From positions 1 to 42,292 of the forward strand of contig PXSQ01000057.1 of NCBI GenBank assembly GCA_003022725.1: DNA of 42,292 bases, written 5' to 3'. A model generated the notes under the pieces. It searched no databases and had not been told where the DNA came from. It worked only from the letters and a program-made list of their open reading frames with translations. Positions within the stretch are counted from its first letter, which is position 1; each line of letters opens with the position of its first letter. Of this stretch, positions 16,954 to 25,952 are shown piece by piece. The DNA is from Halobacteriales archaeon SW_7_65_23 (GTDB lineage Archaea; Halobacteriota; Halobacteria; Halobacteriales; Haloarculaceae). The position numbers were made by a program, and so were the translations under genes.

Positions 16954-18909
16954 TCAGTCGTCGTCGTCAGTCACTTCGGTACGGGCCTGGCGGCGGGCGG
17001 CGCGCTCGATGAACTCCTGGGGGAGCTGGTCGATCTCGCCGGCCTGGACGCCCCAGAGGTGGGCGTACAGATCGTCGTTGTTAAGCAGTTCCTCGTGTGT
17101 GCCGCGCTCGACGATCTGCCCGCCTTCGAGGACGACGATCCTGTCGGCGTCCTTGATCGTCGACAGCCGGTGGGCGATGGCGAACGTCGTCCGGTCGGCG
17201 GCGATCTCGTCCAGCGAGCGCTGGATCAGCATCTCCGTCTCGGTGTCGACGTCGCTGGTGGCCTCGTCGAGGATCAGGATCTCGGGATCCTTGAGGATCG
17301 CGCGGGCGATCGAGATCCGCTGGCGCTGGCCACCCGAGAGCTTCACGCCGCGCTCGCCGACCTCGGTGTCGTACCCGTCCGGCAGGTTCGTGATGAAGTC
17401 GTGGGCCTCCGCCATCTTCGCCGCCTCGATCACCTCCTCGCGCGTGGCCTCGAAGGAGCCGTAGGCGATGTTCTCCTCGACAGTGCCGTAGAACAGGAAC
17501 GTGTCCTGGCTGACGTACCCCATCGCCTGCCGGATGCTGCGGATCGTCACGTCCCGGACGTCGGTGCCGTCGACGCGGATCGCGCCCTCCTCGACGTCGT
17601 ACAGCCGCAGGAGGAGCTTCAGCACGGTGGACTTGCCGGCGCCGGTCGGCCCGACGAGCGCAAGCGTCTCGCCCGGCTCGACCTCGAAGTCGATGTCCGC
17701 CAGGATCGGCTCCTCGTCCGCGTCGTAGCCGAAGCTCACCTCGTCGTACTCGACGCGGCCGTCAGTGACCTCCAGATCGGGCGCGTCCTCGGCCTCGGCG
17801 ACCCGGTAGGGTTCGTCCATCAGCCCGAAGATCCGCGCCGAGGAGGCCCGCGCCCGCTGGTACATGTTGATGATCTGCCCGAACTGGGCCATCGGCCAGA
17901 TGAACCGCTGGGTCAGCAGGATGAACGTGACGAACTCGCCCAGCCCCAGCGGCTCGGTGAAGATCCAGGGGGCGTCCCCTTCGGCCGCGAGCACCCACAT
18001 GCCGCCCGCCAGGAACGTCGCGACGAAGCCGACGCCGGCAAGCAGCCGCAGCCCCGGGAAGAACTTGATCCGCGTGTCGATGGCGTCCCAGTTGGCGTCG
18101 AAGTAGTCCCGGCTCACGTCGTCGACGCGGTCGGACTCGTACTCCTCGGTGTTCGAGGACTTGATCACCTTGATGCCGCCGAGGTTGTTCTCCAGCCGGG
18201 AGTTGACCGTGCCGACCGTCGACCGCACTTCGGCGTACTTCGGCTGGATGATCTGGATGAACGTGTAGGTGAACACGGCGATCAGCGGCACCGGCAGCAG
18301 CGCGATCAGTGCGAGCTGCCAGTTCAGATAGAAGAGGATGCCCGCGATACCCAGCACCATCACGGTCAGCCGGAACATCGAGTTCATCCCGTTGTTGAGA
18401 AACCGCTCCAGGCGGTTGACGTCGTTCGAGAGGATCGACATCATCTCGCCGGTCTGCTTGTCCGCGAAAAAGTCCATGTTCAGCCGCTGCATCTTGTCGT
18501 AGGTGTCCGTCCGGACGTCGTGCTGGATGTTCTGGGCGAAAGAGTTGAACCCCCAGTTGCGCACCCAGTGAAACCCCGACCCGAACAGGAACGCGCCGCC
18601 GATCAGTGCGACGGTCAACAGCAGCTGCTCCTGCTGTACGGCGGCCGACTCCCCAGCCGGAATCAGGCTGTTGGGGACGAACCAGATGTCCGCGAAGTTC
18701 TTTTCCCGGCGGAAGATAGCGTCGATGGCAAACCCGAGCAACACCGGCGGCACCAGGTCCAGTAGCCGGGCGAAGATGCTTGCGAAGATCCCGGTCAGCA
18801 TCTGGAACTTGTAGGGGACCCCGTCCTCCCGGAACAGCCGCTTCATCGGGTTCTCGATCTTGTCCCGTTGTTCCTCGAACGGGTCGTCCTCCTCCCACTC
18901 AACGCTCAT
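16954..18909 (-). CDS. ABC transporter, fused membrane and ATPase domains (exporter type)
   Basis: A 651-residue half-transporter of the multidrug/lipid exporter class, acting as a dimer in the membrane. Residues about 35-345 form the six-helix transmembrane domain with FFADKQTGEMMSILSNDV, the typical first cytoplasmic coupling region. The ATPase has Walker A GPTGAGKS (420-427), Q-loop Gln468, signature LSGGQ (524-528), Walker B ILILDEATS (544-552) and the switch His580. The C-terminus is acidic. The start is the ATG of MSVEWEEDD; another ATG two codons upstream is possible. Substrate unknown. The ATPase core is intact. Confidence 0.92.
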   Translation of the reverse strand: MSVEWEEDDPFEEQRDKIENPMKRLFREDGVPYKFQMLTGIFASIFARLLDLVPPVLLGFAIDAIFRREKNFADIWFVPNSLIPAGESAAVQQEQLLLTVALIGGAFLFGSGFHWVRNWGFNSFAQNIQHDVRTDTYDKMQRLNMDFFADKQTGEMMSILSNDVNRLERFLNNGMNSMFRLTVMVLGIAGILFYLNWQLALIALLPVPLIAVFTYTFIQIIQPKYAEVRSTVGTVNSRLENNLGGIKVIKSSNTEEYESDRVDDVSRDYFDANWDAIDTRIKFFPGLRLLAGVGFVATFLAGGMWVLAAEGDAPWIFTEPLGLGEFVTFILLTQRFIWPMAQFGQIINMYQRARASSARIFGLMDEPYRVAEAEDAPDLEVTDGRVEYDEVSFGYDADEEPILADIDFEVEPGETLALVGPTGAGKSTVLKLLLRLYDVEEGAIRVDGTDVRDVTIRSIRQAMGYVSQDTFLFYGTVEENIAYGSFEATREEVIEAAKMAEAHDFITNLPDGYDTEVGERGVKLSGGQRQRISIARAILKDPEILILDEATSDVDTETEMLIQRSLDEIAADRTTFAIAHRLSTIKDADRIVVLEGGQIVERGTHEELLNNDDLYAHLWGVQAGEIDQLPQEFIERAARRQARTEVTDDDD

Positions 18910-19122
18910 TATCATTTCCGAATTGCCTCAGTCCAAAAAGGGTTTCCGAGTCCGTTCGATCGTAGCACCGTGTTGTTTTTTCTTTCGAGGGTATCCTAGT
19001 TTTGTTCGTGAGTATAGATGTCTGTACAGCTGAAAACCGCGCCGTCGAGAACCGGGCACTGCCGTCAGTGATGCGGGGTCAGTATCGAGAACCGCGGACA
19101 GTCGTCGCGGGGCCAGCGCCGA

Positions 19123-19707
19123 TCAACTGATGAACTCGTTGTCGCGCCAGTCGACGCCGCCGGACTCCTCGTCGGTGCTGGGCTCCTCGACGACGGTCAC
19201 CGAGGCCGGTCGTCGCTCGCCGTCGACGATGCGGATCGCCTCGATCTCCTCGTCCTTGGAAGCGACCGCGGTCAGCGCCCCTTTCTCGGCCTGGAGCGCG
19301 ATCTCGCAGAGCACCTCGAACATCTTGTACTGCAGCGCCGTGTTCTGGAGGACGGTCTCGCGGTCGCCCTTGAAGCAGGCGTACTCGACGAGTTCGGACT
19401 CGATCTCCTCCTCCTCCTCGAGGGTGCCCCACTGCGGGCCGCCGCCGCGGGACGGACCGCCCGGCCCGTCCTCGGGCTCTTCCTCGTAGACGCGGTTCTC
19501 GGTGACGCTCGCCTTCAGCTGTGCGGTCGGCGTGTACTTGCTAATGCTGTCGTCCGAGGGAACCGCGCTGATGATCAGCGTATTGTTGCGCCGCGTGATG
19601 TCGACGTCGGCGACGCTGTCCGGGAGCTCCGGATCCTCGAAGTAGTCGTGGACGTCTTCTAGTGGCAGTTCGAGCGTCGAGTGGAGTTTGTATACGCGGC
19701 CTGTCAT
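19123..19707 (-). CDS. Haloarchaeal conserved protein (DUF7110-like), unknown function
   Basis: A 194-residue soluble, acidic protein. It opens MTGRVYKLHSTLELPLEDV, followed by a conserved ADVDITRRNNTLIISA and KYTPTAQLKASVTENRVYEEE. A Gly/Pro-rich linker (about 81-93) precedes a helical part with FKGDRETVLQNTALQYKMFE. I recognise it as a protein conserved across haloarchaea, probably the DUF7110 family (from memory). No enzyme motif, membrane segment or nucleic-acid-binding fold is visible. The start is the ATG of MTGRVY. The 213-bp gap to the ABC transporter gene (18910-19122) holds only a T-rich tract near 18974-18987 and no gene I can support. Confidence 0.75.
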   Translation of the reverse strand: MTGRVYKLHSTLELPLEDVHDYFEDPELPDSVADVDITRRNNTLIISAVPSDDSISKYTPTAQLKASVTENRVYEEEPEDGPGGPSRGGGPQWGTLEEEEEIESELVEYACFKGDRETVLQNTALQYKMFEVLCEIALQAEKGALTAVASKDEEIEAIRIVDGERRPASVTVVEEPSTDEESGGVDWRDNEFIS

Positions 19708-19840
19708 GGTTGATAAGATCGGGTGGGCAGTCCGGCGCTGGCGCCAGTCGGTACCTCCCCTACGCGCCCCACCCATAAATGGGCTACCCTTCGCGTGAAC
19801 GAGTGACACCCTTGCGCAGAAGCGCCGGGGCTGTCCGGGG

Positions 19841-19858
19841 AATTACAGCCACCAGTAT
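19841..19858. repeat. Solo terminus of MITE family B
   Basis: AATTACAGCCACCAGTAT is identical to the end of the three full family-B elements, but the other end is missing. It abuts a family-A MITE with one base between them, so it is a remnant left by deletion or by nested insertion. Confidence 0.8.
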
Positions 19859-19859
19859 C

Positions 19860-19970
19860 ATACGGTCGTTCGTGATTCGTTACCGCTACGGTGTCACAGT
19901 TCGTGCGTCAGAGCCCGTCAAACGCCCGATATGATGAGACAGTCCCGAAAATAGTCACGAACGACCGTAT
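19860..19970. mobile_element. MITE family A, copy 2
   Basis: A 111-bp element with perfect 16-bp inverted ends: ATACGGTCGTTCGTGA (19860-19875) and TCACGAACGACCGTAT (19955-19970). It differs from 8099-8209 at only about two positions, implying recent movement. It lies in the 320-bp gap between the genes ending at 20029 and starting at 19707. The rest of that gap holds only the family-B remnant. Confidence 0.88.
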
Positions 19971-20028
19971 CAGTGGCTGGTCCGGGCAGACTGTGTCGGG
20001 AAAGCGCTACCGAGTCACAGCAGTACCA

Positions 20029-20370
20029 TCAGTCGTCGGCCGCGGCGGTCCCGTCGCCGGCCCCCTCGGGTGCGGCGGCGTCGGCCTCGATGCTCGGGGG
20101 GTACTTCCCCCGATCGAGGACGACGTCGGACTGGGGCCGGGCCATGCAGGTCAGTGCGTACTCTTCGCGTTCCTCCTCGGTCAGCCCGCGGGCGGCCGGC
20201 TGCGCGACCTCACCTTCGACGATCTCCGCCGAACAGGCCAGACACATCCCGACGCGACAGGAGTACTCCTGGGCGATCCCCTCCTCGATGCACCGGCTGA
20301 GGATCGTCTCCTTGTCGGAGACTGTGATGGTCTCGCCCGTCCCCTCGAACTCCACCGTGTACTCGCTCAT
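20029..20370 (-). CDS. [2Fe-2S] ferredoxin
   Basis: A 113-residue plant-type ferredoxin, a small soluble electron carrier. The cluster ligands are Cys38, Cys43, Cys46 and Cys75 in the pattern C-x4-C-x2-C-x28-C (SCRVGMCLAC ... LTCMARP). It lacks the long acidic insertion of the main halobacterial ferredoxin, so it is a secondary paralogue. The C-terminal 25 residues are a low-complexity Ala/Asp/Gly tail. The start is the ATG of MSEYTVEFEG, which begins the beta-grasp fold. Its redox partner is not evident from neighbours. Confidence 0.92.
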   Translation of the reverse strand: MSEYTVEFEGTGETITVSDKETILSRCIEEGIAQEYSCRVGMCLACSAEIVEGEVAQPAARGLTEEEREEYALTCMARPQSDVVLDRGKYPPSIEADAAAPEGAGDGTAAADD

Positions 20371-20423
20371 GTGACGGGCTACGACGGTACGCCTCAAAAC
20401 TCTTTACGACTGGCCTGACCCCC

Positions 20424-20705
20424 GTGAGGGAACAGAATACGCCCGATCCGATGTCCCGGCGTCGCCGTCCAGCGATGTTCTTCGGGAACTTCAGCTTTGA
20501 CTCCCAGCAAACGGAGATGCCGGAGCCGGAGATCGAGTTCGACTACACGGACAACCCCGACAGCCAGGATGCGTTATTCGTCAGACACCGTGAGGATGCG
20601 CGGATCAACCCGCTGCAGCTCACGGTTCGGATCAGCGGGGCCACCTGTACCGGCGATGGTGATCCCGACGGCGAGTACCAGACGATAGACCGCTGGCAGA
20701 ACTAG
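20424..20705 (+). pseudogene. Probable remnant of an archaeal type IV pilin-like gene
   Basis: The frame encodes about 90 residues. The middle (GNFSFDSQQTEMPEPEIEFDYTDN, then DALFVRHREDARINPLQLTV and SGATCTGDGDPDGEY) strongly resembles the mature part of haloarchaeal type IV pilins and archaellin-like proteins. The signal/hydrophobic N-terminal helix that must precede it is absent; an Arg-rich MREQNTPDPMSRRRR stretch stands there instead. The C-terminus ends early after TIDRWQN, beside the amidohydrolase gene. I read it as a fragment truncated at both ends. An intact small protein starting at GTG 20424 or ATG 20451 cannot be excluded. Confidence 0.55.
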
Positions 20706-22020
20706 TTCTCGGCTGCGGCCCCGGTGTCGACCTCGTCTCCAGGTTCGACGTCGCCGCCCCGGATCGACTCGTCGGCTGCGAGCGCGAGGATGGCGTCGGT
20801 CAGCACCTCGACGCCGATGACGAGCGACGCCTCGTCGACGTCGAACGTCGCGGTGTGGTGGCCGCCAGGGTGGTCGGTACCGACGGCAACGTAGCCGGCG
20901 ACTCCGCCGCGTTCCTGGACCCCCCGCATCAGGTAGGTGGCGTCCTCGCTGCCGCTCAGGTCGTCCCGACGGACCAGTGATGTGACGCCCCCGTTGTCGC
21001 CGGCGGCCCGGGCGACGTGCTCGACGACCGCCTCGTCGCTTGCCGCGCTCGGCGCCTCGCTGCCGCCCGAGATCTCGACCTCGCAGTCGTGCATCGTGGC
21101 GGCGTTGTGGATGACCCGGTGGGCCTCCTCCTTCATGTACTCTTTCAGTTCGGTCGTCTCGCCGCGGACTTCGCCGACGATGAACGCGCCCTCGGGGATG
21201 ATGTTCGAGGCGTTGCCGCCGCCGACGCGGCCGGCGTTGATCCGCGTCGCGCCGTCCTCGTGGCGCGGAATCGCATAGAGGTTCTGGATCGCGGTCGCCA
21301 TCGCCTGAACGGCGTTGCGCCCGGCGTTCGGTTTCCCGCCGGCGTGGGCAGCCTCGCCCGAAAACCGCGCGTCGATGTGCGAGACCGCAAGGAAGCCGTC
21401 GACGCCCGCCACGACCTCGCCGGTCGGGTGGTCGAGGCCGACGTGGACCGCCAGCAGCGCGTCGACGTCGTCGAGGTGGCCGCTTGTCGCTACCGCTTTC
21501 GCGCCGCCGACGACTTCCTCCGCGGGCTGGAAAATTACCTTCAGCGTCCCAGCGAAGTCGCTGTCCTGGATCGCCCTGATGACACCCAGCCCGAACGTGA
21601 TGTGGGCGTCGTGGCCGCAAGCGTGCATGTTCCCCTCGTTTTGCGACTCGAACCCTTCGGCGACCGGGACGTGACTCTCGTCGGTCGCCTCCGCGCGCGG
21701 GAGGCCGTCGATGTCGACCCGGAGGGCGATCGTCGGCCCCTCGCCGCGCTCGACGGTGGCGATCGCGCCGGTGTAGCCGCCGGCGAGTTGCTCCAGGATG
21801 GCCCCGTCTACGCCGAGGTCGCGGGCGCGGTCGAGCCACTCGTCGAGTTCCTCCTCGTCGGGCAAGCCAGTCCTCGTGTTGGGTAGCGTCCATGGTTACC
21901 CGGAACGGCGCGAAGGGCAAAACTCCCCCGTTCCTGGCATGCGCCGGCCGTGGCCTCCGCGAGCGCCGCGCTGTCGGCTGCGATCTGTTCGCCCGCTGTC
22001 AGAGCGCTGTCGGCAGCCAT
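20702..22020 (-). pseudogene. M20-family amidohydrolase with a damaged N-terminus
   Basis: Positions 20702-21865 encode 387 residues of an M20 metallo-amidohydrolase (aminobenzoyl-glutamate/indole-acetyl-amino-acid hydrolase group). It keeps the metal-binding MHACGHDAH, the catalytic QPAEE, the dimerisation domain and a C-terminal HPGGHH. The family usually begins about 50-60 residues earlier with an RRDLHxHPE segment that is missing. The only in-frame start is a TTG at 21865, and an in-frame TAA lies 11 codons above it. A separate frame from ATG 22020 (MAADSALTAGEQIAADSAAL) looks like a true N-terminus and runs out of frame before joining. I infer a deletion plus frameshift between about 21870 and 21945. 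If translation starts at TTG, an N-truncated enzyme could still be made. Confidence 0.65.
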
Positions 22021-22028
22021 TTTATTAT
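22021..22028 (+). promoter_or_regulatory. TATA box of the phosphoesterase gene
   Basis: TTTATTAT lies 19-26 bp before the ATG at 22047, as expected for a leaderless haloarchaeal transcript. It abuts the putative start of the divergent, damaged amidohydrolase. Confidence 0.55.
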
Positions 22029-22046
22029 CCGTACCCAGGAGCCTGT

Positions 22047-22739
22047 ATGGACGCGCTGGCGGACCTGGAGTTGCGCGACCGGGCGGCGATGCTCGGCGAT
22101 GTCCTCGTGCTCGCGGACCTGCACGTCGGCCGCGGCGCGGCGTCGACCCTCGAACTCCCGGTCGGCGAAGGCGAGGAGATGGTCGAGCGCTTCGGGGCGC
22201 TGTGTGACCGCTTCGAACCGGCGGAGGTGGTCGTCGCCGGCGACCTGCTGCACTCCTTCGACACCGTCCCGGTCCTGGTGGAAGACACCCTCGCTGGCCT
22301 GCGGGCGGCCGCACGCGAGGTCAGGGCGCGGATGGTCGTCACGCCGGGCAACCACGACACGATGCTGGACGTCGTCTGGAACGGGCCGACGACGCCCGAG
22401 TACCGCGTCGACGACACGGTGATCTGCCACGGTCACGTCGAGCCCGAGGCGGACGCCGACCGCTACGTGATCGGCCACGACCACCCGACGATCGCCATCG
22501 AGGGACAACGCCACCCCTGCTATCTCGCCGCGGACGGCGTCTACGACGGCGCCGACCTCGTCATGCTCCCGGCGTTCAACCGACTGCTCGCCGGCGTCGA
22601 GGTCAACAGGATGAGCGCCACGGACTTCATGTCCCCGCTGGTCCGGAACGCCGACGCGCTCGCGCCGGCCGTCCGCGACGAGGATGCCGACGAGACACTT
22701 CATTTCCCATCGCTCGGCGAGTTTCGCCATCAGCTGTAG
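22047..22739 (+). CDS. Metallophosphoesterase (COG1407-type)
   Basis: A 230-residue calcineurin-like phosphoesterase of the archaeal COG1407 / ligase-associated group. All five metal-binding blocks are present in order: LADLHVG, VVAGDLLHSFD, TPGNHD, CHGHVEP and IGHDHP. Relatives are suspected nucleases or phosphatases acting in DNA repair; the substrate here is unknown. I start at the ATG of MDALADLELRD, which follows a TATA box at leaderless spacing. The deoC gene begins 44 bp downstream on the same strand. Confidence 0.88.
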   Translation: MDALADLELRDRAAMLGDVLVLADLHVGRGAASTLELPVGEGEEMVERFGALCDRFEPAEVVVAGDLLHSFDTVPVLVEDTLAGLRAAAREVRARMVVTPGNHDTMLDVVWNGPTTPEYRVDDTVICHGHVEPEADADRYVIGHDHPTIAIEGQRHPCYLAADGVYDGADLVMLPAFNRLLAGVEVNRMSATDFMSPLVRNADALAPAVRDEDADETLHFPSLGEFRHQL

Positions 22740-22783
22740 TTTGGGGCGAGTGAATTAAAGGGTGCGGAGACCCGGGATACCGT

Positions 22784-23434
22784 ATGGAGGACGTACCGGA
22801 CAGGATCGAACACACAGTCCTGGGCCCGACGACGACGTGGGAAGAAGTGCTGGAAGTGCTCGACGAGGCGATCCAGTACGGGATGCGCGCCTGCGTCCCG
22901 CCCTGTTATCTCGAACAGTCGACCTCGTACGCGCCAGGCGTCGACATCGCGACAGTGGTGGGCTTCCCGCATGGGCAATCGACAACACGGATGAAAGTCG
23001 AGGAAGCGACTGGGGCCTGGGAGGTTGATGCCGCGGAGATCGATATGGTCGCGAACGTCGGCAAGATCAAAGCCGGCGAACTCGATGCGGTCCAGGCGGA
23101 GATCACCGAGGTGGTTGCTGCGGTTCCGATCCCGGTGAAAGTGATCGTCGAGGCGCCGCTGCTGTCGGAGGCGGAGCTCCGGCAGAGCTGCCAGGCCGCC
23201 GCGGACGCGGGGGCAGCCTACGTCAAGACCGCAACCGGATTCGCTGATGGCGGCGCCACGGTCGAAGACGTTGCAATCATGAGCGAGTACTGCCGAGTCA
23301 AGGCGAGCGGTGGGATCGGCTCGTGGGCCTTCGCCGAGGAACTGATCGAGGCAGGTGCCGACCGGATCAGCGCCTCGAGCGGTGACGTGATCGTCAGGGA
23401 GTTCCACGAGTCGACATCCGGCGCCGGGGGGTGA
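22784..23434 (+). CDS. deoC: Deoxyribose-phosphate aldolase
   Basis: A 216-residue class I aldolase that splits 2-deoxy-D-ribose 5-phosphate into glyceraldehyde 3-phosphate and acetaldehyde in deoxynucleoside catabolism. The Schiff-base lysine is Lys148 in AYVKTATGF; supporting residues are Asp87 in EIDMVANVG and Lys173 in VKASGGI, as in characterised DeoC. The fold is a complete TIM barrel with normal archaeal length. The start is the ATG of [10 protein letters not shown]. It converges on the lipoprotein gene, with stop codons nine bases apart. Confidence 0.94.
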   Translation: MEDVPDRIEHTVLGPTTTWEEVLEVLDEAIQYGMRACVPPCYLEQSTSYAPGVDIATVVGFPHGQSTTRMKVEEATGAWEVDAAEIDMVANVGKIKAGELDAVQAEITEVVAAVPIPVKVIVEAPLLSEAELRQSCQAAADAGAAYVKTATGFADGGATVEDVAIMSEYCRVKASGGIGSWAFAEELIEAGADRISASSGDVIVREFHESTSGAGG

Positions 23435-23442
23435 CGCTCGGG

Positions 23443-24426
23443 CTACGATCCCGCCGAGCTGCCCTCATCTTTCGGCTCGATTTCGTCAGTAGCGACGCTG
23501 ACCGACTCGCTGCCGGGGTGGTCGACGACCACCCGTGACAGCCCGTCCGCGTTCGATACCGCGACGTCCGCAACGTACTGGACCTCCGCAATGCACTGCG
23601 CGCAGGCTTCGTTGTCCCCTAACGTCGACTCGGCACCGACGTCGACCGCGAGGGTCCCGTCAGTCATCGAAACGTCGTTGAGTACCGCTCTGTGACACGG
23701 GTTCGGGGTCTTGAGCAACCCGTCGATGGAGAGCCCATCCTCGGTCCGCCAGATCTGAACGGTCCACTCCCGCTCCCCTGAGAGACAACCCGCGTCGACC
23801 GTTTCGAGCGACGCTTCGCCGAGCGAGGGGTCGACATTCTCCTCGCTCCCATCCTCGACTGCAACACCGTGGGACCCACCCTGAACGTGCCTGACGGTTC
23901 CCTCGGAAATGTCGTCCGGGTTCTCGGGTTCAATCCTCGCCTCGTAGTCGATTTTCCCCACGCAACTCTGGCAGGCGTCCCCCTCGTTTGCCTCCGCCAC
24001 GTCGATAGCGATCGTGAAGCTGTCTTCTTCGATCGTTCCGTCTTCGAGGACGGCCTCGTGGCAGGGGTCCGGTGCCGGCGTTGCACCAGTGACCGTGATC
24101 ACGTCCCCGCCCCAGTCGATCGTCACGCTGTCGTTCTCGTCCGATGCACACTCCGTACCCATCGTTTCGACTGTGATGTTCGACGGCGCTGACTCCCCGT
24201 TCCCCGTCGATTCGGTACCATCGTCGGAGGAACCGTCGTCCTCCGCGTCGCTGGACCCGTTCCCGGATTCGTCGCCCCCGTTTTCCATCCCATTGTCGCC
24301 TTCACCGTTTCCGGCGCCGGCGTTCGCTTCGTCGTCGCCGTCTGAGTCGCCCACACAGCCTGCTACTCCGGCGGCGCCGAGCGCTGCTGAACTCAACAGG
24401 ACCTTCCGACGCGTGAGTTCTGTCAT
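23443..24426 (-). CDS. Tat-exported lipoprotein with duplicated cysteine domains
   Basis: A 327-residue predicted extracellular lipoprotein. Residues 1-24 carry a twin-arginine motif (TRRKVLLSS) and a lipobox AGVAGC with Cys24 as the lipidation site, the usual haloarchaeal combination. A Gly/Asp/Ser/Asn-rich spacer (25-90) follows. The rest contains two homologous domains: PCHEAVLEDGTIEEDSF ... ACQSC and PCHRAVLNDVSMTDGTL ... ACAQC, each ending in a beta-rich segment. The repeated PCH and CxxC patterns suggest two disulfide- or metal-stabilised domains. Function unknown. The start is the ATG that places RR at residues 6-7; a long upstream in-frame extension lacks protein character. Confidence 0.85.
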   Translation of the reverse strand: MTELTRRKVLLSSAALGAAGVAGCVGDSDGDDEANAGAGNGEGDNGMENGGDESGNGSSDAEDDGSSDDGTESTGNGESAPSNITVETMGTECASDENDSVTIDWGGDVITVTGATPAPDPCHEAVLEDGTIEEDSFTIAIDVAEANEGDACQSCVGKIDYEARIEPENPDDISEGTVRHVQGGSHGVAVEDGSEENVDPSLGEASLETVDAGCLSGEREWTVQIWRTEDGLSIDGLLKTPNPCHRAVLNDVSMTDGTLAVDVGAESTLGDNEACAQCIAEVQYVADVAVSNADGLSRVVVDHPGSESVSVATDEIEPKDEGSSAGS

Positions 24427-24592
24427 ACTGCTGTGTACTCCCCCGGTACGTAAACAGCCGGTGATAGCTGAAACAATCCTTTGTGAGAATGGGTTCCACA
24501 CATACAGCCAGACGTGACTCCATACAGTGCCATGACAGTCCCGGCGACGGAAACGTCGGGCTTTTGTCGGCGGCTCACCACGGTGTGCATAG

Positions 24593-25849
24593 ATGGCTCG
24601 GTACCACATCGAGACCTACGGGTGCACGTCAAACCGCGGGGAGAGCCAGCAGATCGAGCGGGCGCTCCGCGACGGCGGCCACCGGCCGGTGGAGTCGCCG
24701 GCTGAAGCTGACGTGGCGATTCTGAACACCTGTACGGTCGTGGAGAAAACCGAGCGCAACATGCTGGCTCGGGCGCGCGAACTCGACGACCGGACGCCGG
24801 GCGACCTCGTCATCACCGGCTGTATGGCGCTCGCCCAGGGCGAGCAGTTCCGGGCGGCCGGCGTCGACGCCGAGATTCTCCACTGGGACGAGGTGCCCGA
24901 GCACGTCCGAAACGGGGAGTGTCCGACGCCGACTCCGGACACCGAGCCGGTCGTCGACGGCGTGGTCGGGATCCTTCCGATCGCCCGTGGCTGCATGAGC
25001 GACTGCTCGTACTGTATCACCAAGCGTGCGACGGGCAAGATCGACTCTCCCTCGGTCGAGGAGAACGTCCGCAAGGCGCGAGCGCTTGTCCACGCCGGCG
25101 CGACGGAGCTTCGCATAACCGGCCAGGACACAGGCGTATACGGGTGGGACGACGGGGAACGCAAGCTGTGCGTCCTGCTGGAGCGGATCTGCGAGGAGAT
25201 CGACGGCGACTTTCGGGTTCGGGTCGGGATGGCAAACCCCAAGGGCGTCCACGGGATCCGGGAGGAGCTCGCCGCCGTCTTCGCCGACCAGGAGAAGCTG
25301 TACAACTTCCTCCACATCCCGGTCCAGTCAGGGAGCAACGACGTCCTCGGCGACATGCGCCGCCAGCACACCGTCTCGGAATACGTCGAAGTCGTCGAAA
25401 CGTTCGACGAGTACCTCAAGGAGTGGACGCTCTCGACGGATTTCATCGTGGGGTTCCCGACTGAAACTGAGCGGGATTTCGAGCAGTCGCTGGCGCTGCT
25501 CCGGGAAACGCGGCCGGAGAAGATCAACGTCACGCGGTTCTCGAAGCGGCCGGGGACCGACGCCGCCGACATGAAGGGCCTCGGCGGCCAGACGAAGAAG
25601 GACCGCTCCTCGGAGATGACCGACGTCAAGATGGAAGTCGTCGGGGAGGCCTACGAGTCGATGGTCGGCACCGAGCGGGAGGTTCTGCTCGTAGAGGACG
25701 GCACCGAGGATTCGCTGGTCGGCTACGACCGGGCATACCGGCAGGTAGCTGTTCCAGGTGCGGAGTCGGCGGGGGTGGAGCTTGGCGAGGTGGTGACCTG
25801 CGAGATCACGGGGCAGAACACTGTCTATGCGCTCGGAGAACTGGTTTGA
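24593..25849 (+). CDS. tRNA t6A37 methylthiotransferase, archaeal MtaB type
   Basis: A 418-residue radical-SAM enzyme that adds a methylthio group to t6A at position 37 of ANN-decoding tRNAs. The N-terminal UPF0004 domain has the three ligands of the auxiliary cluster, Cys11, Cys47 and Cys77 (ETYGCTSN, LNTCTV, ITGCMA). The radical-SAM cluster motif is C134-x3-C138-x2-C141 (CMSDCSYC). HIPVQSGSNDVL and DFIVGFPTET are also family blocks, and the last 65 residues form a TRAM domain. Length is normal. The start is the ATG of MARYHIETYG. Confidence 0.94.
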   Translation: MARYHIETYGCTSNRGESQQIERALRDGGHRPVESPAEADVAILNTCTVVEKTERNMLARARELDDRTPGDLVITGCMALAQGEQFRAAGVDAEILHWDEVPEHVRNGECPTPTPDTEPVVDGVVGILPIARGCMSDCSYCITKRATGKIDSPSVEENVRKARALVHAGATELRITGQDTGVYGWDDGERKLCVLLERICEEIDGDFRVRVGMANPKGVHGIREELAAVFADQEKLYNFLHIPVQSGSNDVLGDMRRQHTVSEYVEVVETFDEYLKEWTLSTDFIVGFPTETERDFEQSLALLRETRPEKINVTRFSKRPGTDAADMKGLGGQTKKDRSSEMTDVKMEVVGEAYESMVGTEREVLLVEDGTEDSLVGYDRAYRQVAVPGAESAGVELGEVVTCEITGQNTVYALGELV

Positions 25850-25952
25850 CTCGGGGTGAGCGAACTGCTCCAATGAACGACGCGAGCGCCGGCCACGAGA
25901 GCAACGCGGCTATCGACAGTGTCACAGTACGCTGCATTCGGCGACAGCTACT

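Noticed and set aside
16519-18765. Long + strand open frame opposite the ABC transporter
   Set aside because: It is the shadow of a clear ABC transporter with all ATPase motifs and has no protein-like composition.
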